Positions 32,337 through 43,063 of a stretch of 64,000 nt of DNA are shown in pieces; the stretch's first letter is position 1; the number at the start of each line of letters is the position of its first letter. The notes under the pieces are model-generated. The model did not search any database. It had not been told where the DNA came from and saw only the letters and a list, made by a program, of their open reading frames with translations. Both the position numbers and the translations under genes were made by a program. The DNA is taken from positions 279,501-343,500 of the forward strand of contig NC_092636.1 in assembly GCF_039555335.1 (NCBI RefSeq). The letters are read 5' to 3'. Source of the DNA: Amphiura filiformis. Lineage: Eukaryota; Echinodermata; Ophiuroidea; Amphilepidida; Amphiuridae.

Positions 32337-33676
32337 ACTACGCATTTTATGTAATCTTGAACGAAATTCGGCTAATATAGTCCATAGTGAGTATGTTCAC
32401 TTTAAATCACTTTAAATCACTCGATATCAGCTCATATGAATTCGACAAGTGTCGTCAATGATAACATGCAGAAAAAACGGACATTTTATCTCAAAAGCAA
32501 TTCTCTGTGGCGGATGAAGACAACTTCCGAGTTTGAAATGTGAGTGGTGAATTTATTATATTTTTAGGCCATATTTTTTGCATCGTGAAAATAGCGAAAA
32601 AAGTCAACGGTCATCGATATATGCCGACAAAAGTTTTGGAATCTACAGAAACAGAGCTTTAATTTGATACCAAATTTATTTTGCCAAGTATTGCAGGGAC
32701 GCCAGGAATGGCGCTCGAAGTAGGCCAAAATCACACGTTATCCTATGGGACCAGGGTTCACAGTTTATCGCGTTTTCGCGTCCAGGACGCTTTTTGAACT
32801 CACTGGACCCGGAAAAAGTAAGATTATGTAACCTGAATGGGTCCAGCAGTCTGTGTTTGGACCCGGAAAAATCCCATCCAAGAAATAGAAAATATCATCA
32901 TAGATCGTCATTGCGCGATAACCCAGCTCAATCGGCTCACAGCACATTTTTAAACAACTTTTCATCCCGTCTTTTCATTCATAAATTACATACAATTATA
33001 TAAAAATCGCTGCAACATGATACACACCTCATCGCTATTTCATGCACAGATATTTGATCAGCGATACGAGGGGAACTGTGGAAGAGGTTGACTTGCAATT
33101 TTTTTTCGGATCGTGCAAATATTATGTTACAATAATGTAAATATGTCAACAAAACAAGAAAAAGTGGGTAATGGTGAATCCAACGGACGAGGACACAAAA
33201 CACATCAAGGATCAATAAATGATACAAGAGGATACCTTGAATAATAACAACAGGAAACAAAAAAAGCAAGGTACACCAACTTGATGTGGGGAAACAAGTA
33301 AAATACAGACTAGACAGTATGCAGGGGGACAAAAACATCAGACGTAGGCAGAAGAAGTAGGCAAAGTTCGATAGCCAAAAATTACCAGTTCCAAAGCCCA
33401 CAGAAGTAAGTGCTGAGCCTGCAAAAACAACAAGGATCAATGGTAATACAAAACTGCACTAGAACAAGTGATGAAAATCAAGTGATGAAAATCACTGTGC
33501 ATATAAACAGACACGCTAAACCAAACATCCAGAGAAGGCACAAAACAGGCAAAGTTCGATGGCCAAAAATTGCCAATTCCAGAGCCCACAAAAGTGTCAG
33601 GAAAACAGTACACTGGAAGTGATGAAAATCACTGTGTACATAGCAGTGAAACACTTAACAGACAAAAAAAACAACC

Positions 33677-33709
33677 GACGTTTCGAGCAGATAAACTGCT
33701 CTTCTTCAG
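33677..33709 (-). ncRNA. Hammerhead-ribozyme-like motif, left Penelope copy
   Basis: On - : CTGAAGA, then GAGCAG...CTGCTC (stem II), GAAA, C, GTC. This is the order of a hammerhead core (CUGANGA, stem II, GAAA, cleavage triplet GUC). PLEs are known to carry minimal type I hammerheads. Departures: one extra A between CTGAAGA and stem II, and no intramolecular stem III (only the palindrome ACGT, which could pair between two molecules). Cleavage activity is therefore uncertain. Confidence 0.5.
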
Positions 33710-34534
33710 GGACAGACAACAAAATATAAAGCAAACAACAAGAACTACATGCTGTAGTTTAAAAACAAATTCAAGTCAAAAATTGAAGGCAAGTTCAAAT
33801 TGAAATAAGTAGCAAAATAAGACAGCAAACTCAGAGCAAAATAAGTTGTGTCTTCTCTCATTGAGAGCAAATTCACTACAAAGTTAGTAATGGCAAACAA
33901 TATGTAAATAAGCACCACCACGGGACAATAGAGTATTGTCCTAATTGACAGGAAGTAAATGTCAAGTGGGGTCGCAATCAATAGAGGTTGTAGAGAATGA
34001 ATAGATAGGATAAGTGGACAAATGTCACTCAAACTTTAATATTATGAGAAAAGTAATGCATATTAAATAAAGAACAAATAATGTTTATAGACCTACACAA
34101 TACATGTATCAAGAAAAGTGAAAAATAAGCCAAAAATTGCTGGATAAAACACAAGACAATGAAGGTCTCAAATATTAAAGTGTAATATGCATACTGAAAA
34201 GAGGGGAGGTAGAAAAACAGAAAGTATGAAAGCATGTGGTCCATGCATGATAAAATTTAATTTCAGTGCATGTACAGATATAGGCCTGCGGATGAAAGTG
34301 ATAAAGCCAAAAATCACTAAAACCAAAGCACAGTGAAATACCGTTGCAAATTGACATGAAATATGCCAAAATAGGTAGTGATACAGGGACTGCTAAAGCT
34401 GGAAAATATTAGCAAGCAAGGAGGCCTACAATAAGAAGGCCAAATGTGAATTGACACATCAAACAAATAGGCCTACATGTAGGTCCAGAAATAAATGCTA
34501 ACAAGATCCATAGGCCTAAAGATACACTGGCATG

Positions 34535-36565
34535 TTAATCTTTAACATTCAAGCCAAGTGGTTGGGTTGTCTGAAGTTTAGAGATCCAGTCTTTCTCAAG
34601 TTTCTTTCGCATGAAAGTGTCAGTCTTAGGGGGTTTGTCAATACACATGACAGTAATGTGATTTGCAGAATGTCCTGGGAGGTTGAAATGTTTAGCTACT
34701 GGTGTATTTCTGTTAAGACGAGCATCAGCACAATGCTCAGTCAGTCTGGTTTCCAGGCTACGACCAGTCTCTCCCACATACTGTACTTGACAATTAGCAC
34801 ATGTGATGAGATAGATCACATTCTCACTCTGACAACTGAGGTGTTTGTGGATGACATGACTTTCACCTGTGGAAGAACTAGTGAAAGACGACCCTTTCTT
34901 GGTGTGTGCGACTGGTGAGCCACCACCCCATTTAGGTTTAGAGTGGATCTCATGCTTACATAAAGAACATGAGCCACATGCAATCGAGCCTCTAGGAGGA
35001 GGTTGGGCTGGAGGTAGGGATGAACGTACAATCATGTCCTTGATGTTAGCACTTCTCCGATAAGCTACCATGGGTAGGTTAGGAATTGCCTTCTTACATC
35101 TATCTGAAGAATGCAAGATACGCAAGTGTTTGTGAAGTATCTGAGAAAGTTTAGGAAGCGAAGGATGGTAAGTGATGACCAGTGGAATGCGTTCTGGATT
35201 ATCAGAGTCTGGCGTCTTAGGCTCGAGAGCATCAGATCTAGGAATCTCTAGAGCTTTGTTGATTTGTCTGTTGATAACAGAACCAGGATAGCCTCTGGCC
35301 TTTAGAAAGCATTCAAGTTCAACTTTTCTCTTCTGAAGTGTCTCAGGGGAGGAGCAGATGCGGTTCAATCGGAAAGCCAAGCTGTACGGAAGACTAGACT
35401 TGGTATGCTTGGGATGACAGGAAGTCCAGTGAAGAAACTGATGTGAATCAGTGGGTTTAGAGTACAGGTCCGTGTGGAGAGTATCATCTCTGATGGATAC
35501 CATTACATCTAGAAAGGGTATTTCCTTGGTAGAAGATTCAGAGGTAAACTTGATAGTTGGATGGAATGAATTGCAGAAGTTGACAAAGTGCTGAAGTTCA
35601 TCCGGTCCATGTGTCCACAGAAAGAAAATATCATCGATATATCTCATCCACATGAGGGGTTTCTTGGGGATTGAAGAGAGTAGACGTTCTTCAAGACGAC
35701 CCATGAAAAGACAGGCCATAGAGGGCGCCATTTTCGTTCCCATACTGGTCCCAAATATCTGCTTGTAGTTTGTGCTGTCAAATGTGAAATTATTGCAAGT
35801 AAGAACAATTTCCATGAGGTCACAGAAAGCATCAAGTTGGTCAGGAGAGTAAGTGGGTTCAAGAAAAGAACGACATGCATCTATACCCTCGTTTGCCGGG
35901 ATATTAGTGTACAGGGCTGAAACATCCATAGTGCAAAGTATGGTGTTAGGCGCAAGGGGCCCATGTGCGTTAACGGCCTTTATCTTGCGAAGGAAATCCA
36001 TGTCATCCTGAACATACGATGGCAAAGTGGAGACATGTGGTTTGAGATGGTGGTCAATGAAAAGAGAAACCTTCTCTGTGACGCTGCCATTGGCACTAAC
36101 TATTGGACGACCAACTGGTATAGTGTCAAAATGTTTGTGGATCTTAGGTAGAGTATAAAATCTACCTGGTTTGGGACGTTTGGGTGTGAGCGCAACCTTG
36201 TAATCATGATCTATAAGGTCCACCTCCAAGGCTTTGTTAAGACCTTTACACACACGCTTTTCAAATTCAGGGGTAGGATCATGGTCAAGTTGTTGGTAGT
36301 GATCAGAGTTGTTGAGTTGTCTTAAACACTCGTGAACATAACTTTCCCTGTCTTGAATGACAACTGCAGAACCTTTATCAGCCTCCTTGATAACAATACT
36401 ACGATTATTCTTGATATCATGAAGAGCCTTGTTCTCATCACGAGAGATGTTCCGATATGTTTTAGGCTTTATCCCTTGGATAATGTCTGCTTTAACCTCA
36501 GTGATATAAGCATCAAGAAATGGATCTTGACCAGCATTGGGTGTGAAAAGACTTTCCCGCTTCAA
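34535..36565 (-). CDS. Penelope-like reverse transcriptase with GIY-YIG endonuclease (N-terminally truncated)
   Basis: An uninterrupted frame of 676 codons. It stays open upstream to the inverted-repeat junction at 36656 (LRLKVHFHRDDEENTNT...), so the normal N-terminus is lost and the first usable codon (TTG at 36565) is only nominal. The RT has PGRFYTLPKIHK (about 134-144), VGRPIVSANGS, TMDVSALYTNIP (about 212-223), GTSMGTKMAPSMA (about 272-284), the catalytic MRYIDDIFFLW (YIDD about 309-312) and IPFLDVMVS. A Cys/His cluster CGSCSLCKHEIH precedes the GIY-YIG domain at about 583 (VIYLITCANCQVQYVGETGR, then TRLTEH and KHFNLPGH). In PLEs the GIY-YIG nuclease cuts target DNA to prime reverse transcription. 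No stop or frameshift is seen. It may be transcribed with SZRD1, as it lies in the same orientation. Confidence 0.93.
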   Translation of the reverse strand: MKRESLFTPNAGQDPFLDAYITEVKADIIQGIKPKTYRNISRDENKALHDIKNNRSIVIKEADKGSAVVIQDRESYVHECLRQLNNSDHYQQLDHDPTPEFEKRVCKGLNKALEVDLIDHDYKVALTPKRPKPGRFYTLPKIHKHFDTIPVGRPIVSANGSVTEKVSLFIDHHLKPHVSTLPSYVQDDMDFLRKIKAVNAHGPLAPNTILCTMDVSALYTNIPANEGIDACRSFLEPTYSPDQLDAFCDLMEIVLTCNNFTFDSTNYKQIFGTSMGTKMAPSMACLFMGRLEERLLSSIPKKPLMWMRYIDDIFFLWTHGPDELQHFVNFCNSFHPTIKFTSESSTKEIPFLDVMVSIRDDTLHTDLYSKPTDSHQFLHWTSCHPKHTKSSLPYSLAFRLNRICSSPETLQKRKVELECFLKARGYPGSVINRQINKALEIPRSDALEPKTPDSDNPERIPLVITYHPSLPKLSQILHKHLRILHSSDRCKKAIPNLPMVAYRRSANIKDMIVRSSLPPAQPPPRGSIACGSCSLCKHEIHSKPKWGGGSPVAHTKKGSSFTSSSTGESHVIHKHLSCQSENVIYLITCANCQVQYVGETGRSLETRLTEHCADARLNRNTPVAKHFNLPGHSANHITVMCIDKPPKTDTFMRKKLEKDWISKLQTTQPLGLNVKD

Positions 36566-36657
36566 GAGGGGATGATTAAGAAGACTTTCATCAGTCGTAG
36601 GAGTGGTGTTAGTGTTCTCCTCATCGTCTCTGTGAAAGTGAACTTTAAGACGAAGTC

Positions 36658-38037
36658 CTGTACACTAATATCCCGGCAAACGAGGATATAGATACATGTC
36701 GTTCTTTTCTTGAACCCACTTACTCTCCTGACCAACTTGATGCTTTCTGTGACCTCATGGAAATTGTTCTTACTTGCAATAATTTCACATTTGACAGCAC
36801 AAACTACAAGCAGATATTTGGGACCAGTATGGGAACGAAAATGGCGCCCTCTATGGCCTGTCTTTTCATGGGTCGTCTTGAAGAACGTCTACTCTCTTCA
36901 ATCCCCAAGAAACCCCTCATGTGGATGAGATATATCGATGATATTTTCTTTCTGTGGACACATGGACCGGATGAACTTCAGCACTTTGTCAACTTCTGCA
37001 ATTCATTCCATCCAACTATCAAGTTTACCTCTGAATCTTCTACCAAGGAAATACCCTTTCTAGATGTAATGGTATCCATCAGAGATGATACTCTCCACAC
37101 GGACCTGTACTCTAAACCCACTGATTCACATCAGTTTCTTCACTGGACTTCCTGTCATCCCAAGCATACCAAGTCTAGTCTTCCGTACAGCTTGGCTTTC
37201 CGATTGAACCGCATCTGCTCCTCCCCTGAGACACTTCAGAAGAGAAAAGTTGAACTTGAATGCTTTCTAAAGGCCAGAGGCTATCCTGGTTCTGTTATCA
37301 ACAGACAAATCAACAAAGCTCTAGAGATTCCTAGATCTGATGCTCTCGAGCCTAAGACGCCAGACTCTGATAATCCAGAACGCATTCCACTGGTCATCAC
37401 TTACCATCCTTCGCTTCCTAAACTTTCTCAGATACTTCACAAACACTTGCGTATCTTGCATTCTTCAGATAGATGTAAGAAGGCAATTCCTAACCTACCC
37501 ATGGTAGCTTATCGGAGAAGTGCTAACATCAAGGACATGATTGTACGTTCATCCCTACCTCCAGCCCAACCTCCTCCTAGAGGCTCGATTGCATGTGGCT
37601 CATGTTCTTTATGTAAGCATGAGATCCACTCTAAACCTAAATGGGGTGGTGGCTCACCAGTCGCACACACCAAGAAAGGGTCGTCTTTCACTAGTTCTTC
37701 CACAGGTGAAAGTCATGTCATCCACAAACACCTCAGTTGTCAGAGTGAGAATGTGATCTATCTCATCACATGTGCTAATTGTCAAGTACAGTATGTGGGA
37801 GAGACTGGTCGTAGCCTGGAAACCAGACTGACTGAGCATTGTGCTGATGCTCGTCTTAACAGAAATACACCAGTAGCTAAACATTTCAACCTCCCAGGAC
37901 ATTCTGCAAATCACATTACTGTCATGTGTATTGACAAACCCCCTAAGACTGACACTTTCATGCGAAAGAAACTTGAGAAAGACTGGATCTCTAAACTTCA
38001 GACAACCCAACCACTTGGCTTGAATGTTAAAGATTAA
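36658..38037 (+). pseudogene. Second Penelope RT/GIY-YIG copy, 5'-truncated inside RT
   Basis: Open from the junction (LYTNIPANEDIDTC...) to the stop at 38035-38037, with the first ATG at 36757. From there it is identical in protein sequence to the C-terminal 426 residues of the opposite copy: RT from GTSMGTKMAP and YIDD through the GIY-YIG domain. Near the junction it carries two substitutions relative to the other copy (GIDAC becomes DIDTC). The first RT blocks (LPKIHK, VGRPIVS, TMDVSA) are missing, so it cannot be a complete polymerase, though the GIY-YIG part is whole. Confidence 0.9.
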
Positions 38038-38864
38038 CATGCCAGTGTATCTTTAGGCCTATGGATCTTGTTAGCATTTATTTCTGGACCTACATGTAGG
38101 CCTATTTGTTTGATGTGTCAATTCACATTTGGCCTTCTTATTGTAGGCCTCCTTGCTTGCTAATATTTTCCAGCTTTTAGCAGTCCCTGTATCACTACCT
38201 ATTTTGGCATATTTCATGTCAATTTGCAACGGTATTTCACTGTGCTTTGGTTTTAGTGATTTTTGGCTTTATCACTTTCATCCGCAGGCCTATATCTGTA
38301 CATGCACTGAAATTAAATTTTATCATGCATGGACCACATGCTTTCATACTTTCTGTTTTTCTACCTCCCCCTCTTTTCAGTATGCATATTACACTTTAAT
38401 ATTTGAGACCTTCATTGTCTTGTGTTTTATCCAGCAATTTTTGGCTTATTTTTCACTTTTCTTGATACATGTATTGTGTAGGTCTATAAACATTATTTGT
38501 TCTTTATTTAATATGCATTACTTTTCTCATAATATTAAAGTTTGAGTGACATTTGTCCACTTATCCTATCTATTCATTCTCTACAACCTCTATTGATTGC
38601 GACCCCACTTGACATTTACTTCCTGTCAATTAGGACAATACTCTATTGTCCCGTGGTGGTGCTTATTTACATATTGTTTGCCATTACTAACTTTGTAGTG
38701 AATTTGCTCTCAATGAGAGAAGACACAACTTATTTTGCTCTGAGTTTGCTGTCTTATTTTGCTACTTATTTCAATTTGAACTTGCCTTCAATTTTTGACT
38801 TGAATTTGTTTTTAAACTACAGCATGTAGTTCTTGTTGTTTGCTTTATATTTTGTTGTCTGTCC

Positions 38865-38897
38865 CTGAAGAAGAGCAGTTTATCTGCTCGAAACGTC
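38865..38897 (+). ncRNA. Hammerhead-ribozyme-like motif, right Penelope copy
   Basis: Identical to the motif at 33677-33709, in the 3' flank of the second copy. It has the same CTGAAGA, GAGCAG/CTGCTC stem, GAAA and GTC, and the same departures from a canonical core. Confidence 0.5.
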
Positions 38898-40415
38898 GGT
38901 TGTTTTTTGTCTGTTAAGTGTTTCACTGCTATGTACACAGTGATTTTCATCACTTCCAGTGTACTGTTTTCCTGACACTTTTGTGGGCTCTGGAATTGGC
39001 AATTTTTGGCCATCGAACTTTGCCTGTTTTGTGCCTTCTCTGGATGTTTGGTTTAGCGTGTCTGTTTATATGCACAGTGATTTTCATCACTTGATTTTCA
39101 TCACTTGTTCTAGTGCAGTTTTGTATTACCATTGATCCTTGTTGTTTTTGCAGGCTCAGCACTTACTTCTGTGGGCTTTGGAACTGGTAATTTTTGGCTA
39201 TCGAACTTTGCCTACTTCTTCTGCCTACGTCTGATGTTTTGTCCCCCTGCATACTGTCTAGTCTGTATTTTACTTGTTTCCCCACATCAAGTTGGTGTAC
39301 CTTGCTTTTTTTCTTTCCAACAAAACAAGGTCAATTCCTGGAGACATATCGCGAAAACACGTTTTTGCGGTAGTTGTATTTTAACCGAGTAAATATTACA
39401 AAATAACCAAATAATTAGATGATTAAAGTAAAGCATGTTATTAGGTAGTAATTGTAGTTCTTTATGAGAAAGTCGGCCGATCGCGGCAAGTCGTCTTTTA
39501 CCCAGTAATTTGACTAGACTTTGGTAGGTTTTGGGTGCCGAATTCGGCATACTTTAATTTCGTTTGCGCCAGTACTGAAAATACATTTCCGGGTGTTTCT
39601 GAAGTTTCGTACATTTGGACCCACAAGAATCGATTTGGGACCCGCAAATTTCAACTAAATGGGATCTGAATGGGTCCAGCATAAAAAAGTGGACCCGGTT
39701 ATTTGAGAGCAAACTGTGAACCCTGTATGGGACGCTTATTTAGTGTTGCGCCCCCTTGTAACGGCCGTCGTTATGAACGCGTTGTTTTTACATTCTTCGC
39801 GTTACAAAATAAGAAATGCGCGTCATGAAATGTGTTCTATTTCAATCATGATGATAAACAAGGATTACGAAAAGTCACCCTGATGAATTTTTATTGGGAA
39901 AAAATGCTTTATTGGCCGAGCAGGCGCCTGCAAAGTCTAGAAATTGTATCCAAAAATCTTCAAAAAGGCTCAAAAATGGGTTTTAAAGTTTAAAATAGGC
40001 ATTGTTAATCTGCATGAAGCCGTTTTGCTGCATATTCAGTAGGCCTATGCAAAAAGATCATGATTGTTACAACTGAAACGGGGGGAATGGGTGTTTGTAC
40101 TTCACCCTCATTAACAAGTGCTTTCCAAAACAAAATGGCAAGGCAGATAATCTAAAAATGAAATTAAACTTGGTTCAAAGACGTGCTTAAATTGTTGTCT
40201 GTCATCAGTTTTAGTGAGTTTTGTGCAAACTCTCGCATATTGGAGGAAAAGTCGAAATATGCGATTTTCCGCATTTCGCACTGATCTTTAAAACAACATT
40301 TCTCTTGAACGAAATGTCGCAGAGACATGAAATTTTCGGTGTTGAGCTACAAATTTTCTCTAATTTAATTAATAAGTGACAAATGTGGATTTTGAAAACT
40401 TTTAAATCCTTATAA

Positions 40416-41192
40416 GGGGTGGTGCAATAATTATGTGTACCCCGGGGTGAATTATAGGGGTGGCAAAGATTTTTGGCAGGCCAAAAGGGGGCAAGCATTT
40501 TTGGCAGGTCGAAAGGGGGGTCAAGCGATTTTTGGCAGGTCGAAAGGGGGGGGCAAGCAATTTTGGCACAGATATTTTGGGCACCGTTTCTATATTACGC
40601 CCTAAAAGGCGTAGGAAAATGTTACGAACACGCTCAAATATGCAAAATTTCCTGCTCACTGCGCTTGCATTATATGTTAATACAATTTAAGGTTTTAAAT
40701 TTGGGTTCCCCAAAATCTTGCATGTGTAAGGGGGGGGGCAAAGATTTTTGGCACGCCAAAAGGGGGGGCAAAGGTTTTTGGCACGCCCGAAAGGGGGGCA
40801 AAGGTTTTTGGCACGGCCAAAGGGGGGAAGCAATTTTGGCAGACCATTTTGAGAATTCACCCCGGGGTCAGGGCTGTCAACTTTTGGAATTGCTTGGCGT
40901 GAGACAGAGGCCTATCGTGATTTGCCGACTCCAATGTTCATTTTGAACCATGATTATTTGAGCTACGGTAGCCGAGAATGTGAAAAGCGGGGGGTAGGAA
41001 CAACAAATTATTCATGATGATGCGTGAGATTTTACTCATTTTTCATCATTTGTGTGAGGTTTACTACCTAGGCGTGAGATTATATTACCTTGGCGTGAGA
41101 CCGTGAGAAAGTGACCCAATGCGTGAGACTCACGGCCAATGCGTGAGAGTTGACAGCCCTGCCGGGGGTACACATAATTATTGCACCACCCC
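40416..41192. mobile_element. PIF/Harbinger-like non-autonomous element with internal minisatellite
   Basis: Long TIRs begin GGGGTGGTGCAATAATTATG (left) and end CATAATTATTGCACCACCCC (right), perfect for at least 28 bp, with TAA on both sides (40413-40415, 41193-41195), the 3-bp TSD of PIF/Harbinger. Array copy 1 shows the site without it (TTATAAGGGGCAACACTAA). The interior has two clusters (40456-40570, 40732-40845) of GGCAAAGATTTTTGGCAGG / CCAAAAGGGGG units of about 30-33 bp. Open frames over these are repeat artefacts. Confidence 0.88.
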
Positions 41193-41616
41193 TAAGGGGG
41201 CGCAACACTAAATCACTACGCATTTTATGTAAGAACGAAATTCGGCTAATATAGTCCATAGTGAGTATGAGATTGTAGCGACCATATCTACCGACATGTT
41301 CACTTTAAATCACTCGATATCAGCTCATATGAATTCGACAAGTGTCGTCAATGATAACATGCAGAAAAAACCGGACATTTTATCTCAAAAGCAATTCTCT
41401 GTGGCGGATGAAGACAACTTCCGAGTTTGAAATGTGAGTGGTGAATTTAGTATATTTTTAGGCCATATTTTTTGCACCGCGAAATAGCGAAAAAAAGTCA
41501 ACGGTCATCGATATACATGATATATGCCGACAAAAGTTTTGGAATCTACAGAAACGGAGCTTTAATTTAATACCAAATTTATTTTGCCAAGTATTGCAGG
41601 GACGCCAGGAATGGCG

Positions 41617-42800
41617 GAGTGTGATCGGAAATTAGGTAACATTTGGCCAAAAATTAAAATTGTTATAAATTTGTGCATATTGTGCATAATAATTATCTCA
41701 AAACATCATATTTTACTAATCCAAAAGAAAAAGTACAATTTTGCCAGTCGTTCTCATGTAAACGGGTTCCGTAAAGTTAGGTCAACAAAATTACACTGTG
41801 AGGGACGGACATCACAGTACAAATATAAAAATAAAGCTTTAAATAACATGATGAGTTCCTGTAGCTTATTTTGTTTTGCAAATTAACAGCAATACAATTT
41901 ACTATCAATAATACAATTTAGATGAATAAAAAATGTGTCCCTGTTAAGGAAGGAGGGTCGTTGAAGTTGATGTTATCAAATTTTGTCCGTCCCTCACAAA
42001 ATTAATCGTAAAAAGTTTTTTCTCGTAAAAGTTCTTGAATAAATTACAATGACACATACCCCATCTATTGACATTGATGCCCAGGTATCCTGATATAAAG
42101 TTACAAAAATTAGAAACATTTCATTCCAGAGTTACGCAAGCTTAATTACACAAAGTGTGAGGGACGGACATGCTTTTTGTACCAAATTGAAAGAAAACCA
42201 GCATGTCCGTCCCTCACACCCAAGTTGTCCGTCCCTCACAATCACTTGCTGTGGTAATTTACACACACTAAAAATTATCAAAGCATTATTTTATTAGTTA
42301 AAATAATACTTTAAGAGGCCAAGGGACAGATTTTGAGGCAATTTGAAAAAATTCCACTAATTTCAAAATGGCGTCACATTTTGTCCGTCCCTCACACAGA
42401 AAATGTCCGTCCCTAACGTTAAGATTATGTTCCGTTTCAAGAACCACTCAAAGTAAATTTCAGCTGTTTCTTGTATTGATATGATGGAGACAACATTCAA
42501 ATTACATATTATATGTTACAAGTGTAATTCAGACCAAAAGTTTCAATAGAAAAAAGAAAGATGTAACTATTGCCATGGTTTATCAAATCTATTGATTTCC
42601 GTCCCTCACAAGCCAAAATGCGACATTATGACAAAAGTACATGTAACACCTTTAATTCATTTGTCATAGATATTCACTTTATTAAAGAGTCAAATATCCA
42701 TTCAAGTTTAATTGAATGAAAGTACTCCTTAACTTCTCAGTGCATCTATTTATCTATTGATTTCCGTCCCTCACGTGAGGGACGGATTCCGATCACACTC
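41617..42800. mobile_element. TIR element packed with GTCCGTCCCTCAC motifs
   Basis: Perfect 14-bp ends GAGTGTGATCGGAA and TTCCGATCACACTC are flanked by GGCG (41613-41616, 42801-42804). Array copies 1 and 2 show the empty site (AGGAATGGCGCTC). Within 1184 bp the 12-13-mer CCGTCCCTCAC/GTGAGGGACGG occurs about ten times in both orientations, once as the palindrome CCGTCCCTCACGTGAGGGACGG split around 42775. No transposase frame is seen. A 4-bp TSD does not identify the superfamily. Confidence 0.88.
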
Positions 42801-42851
42801 GGCGCTCGAAGTAGGCCAAAATCACACGTTATCCAGTGGGACGCTTATTTA

Positions 42852-43063
42852 TACTAAAATGCAGCAAACCTTTTACGAGCGCGACTACCGTGATGTTGCA
42901 AATTCGGCGCTAACAACGCGTACGGCGCACAGTTCATTCATAAATGTCCACTCAGCAACAATATATCGCCTAGCAGCCAATCAGAGACAAGTGCGTGCAA
43001 CGCAGTATATACGTGATGTATCCTTACAATACGCGCTCGTCTAAGGTTTTCTGCATTTTAGTA
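42852..43063. mobile_element. TA-flanked MITE (212 bp), intact family member
   Basis: TACTAAAATGCAG and CTGCATTTTAGTA are perfect inverted ends. TA flanks both sides, and the third array unit is interrupted exactly here (CGCTTATTTA then TAGTGTTGCGCC). The same family occurs at 13578-13906. It lies 210 bp inside the SZRD1 intron 1 donor. Confidence 0.85.

Larger units (their letters stand above)
33159..39317. mobile_element. Penelope-like retroelement in head-to-head inverted arrangement
   Basis: Two copies of one Penelope-like element (PLE) face away from a common centre. The left copy is on - (36656 to 33159). The right copy, on + (36657-39317), starts inside the RT. They form inverted arms 33262-35915 and 36657-39311 around a 741-bp unique spacer holding the left copy's RT N-terminus. 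The arms differ only by a handful of substitutions and 1-base indels, so the event is recent or the arms are homogenised. The whole is flanked by a 12-bp direct repeat CAACAAAACAAG (33147-33158, 39318-39329), a likely TSD. Inverted partial copies are a known feature of PLE insertions. The left copy keeps about 100 bp more 3' sequence than the right. Confidence 0.92.
32752..39725. mobile_element. Non-autonomous hAT-type transposon carrying a Penelope palindrome
   Basis: Perfect 15-bp TIRs CAGGGTTCACAGTTT (32752-32766) and AAACTGTGAACCCTG (39711-39725) are flanked by 8-bp duplications TATGGGAC (32744-32751, 39726-39733). The empty site is visible in array copies 1 and 3 (TATCCTATGGGGCGCTTATT and TATCCAGTGGGACGCTTATT). 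TGGACCCGG and TGAATGGGTCCA recur subterminally at both ends, like transposase-binding repeats. Without the retroelement the hAT part is only about 0.8 kb and has no transposase. It sits in unit 2 of the array, within SZRD1 intron 1. Confidence 0.92.

Noticed and set aside
34532..34918. 128-codon frame antisense to the Penelope ORF (also at 37654-38040)
   Set aside because: It is an exact antisense shadow of the RT/GIY-YIG frame in both arms, with no independent signature.
38153..38829. Hydrophobic, membrane-protein-like frames 3' of the right Penelope copy
   Set aside because: They lie in the non-coding Penelope 3' region. The equivalent region in the other arm is broken by a 1-base indel, and the hydrophobicity comes from T-rich sequence.
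40473..40946. 157-codon frame with repeated GGxxFWxxxRGG
   Set aside because: It is translation of the minisatellite inside the Harbinger-like element and is open in several frames because the unit lacks stops.
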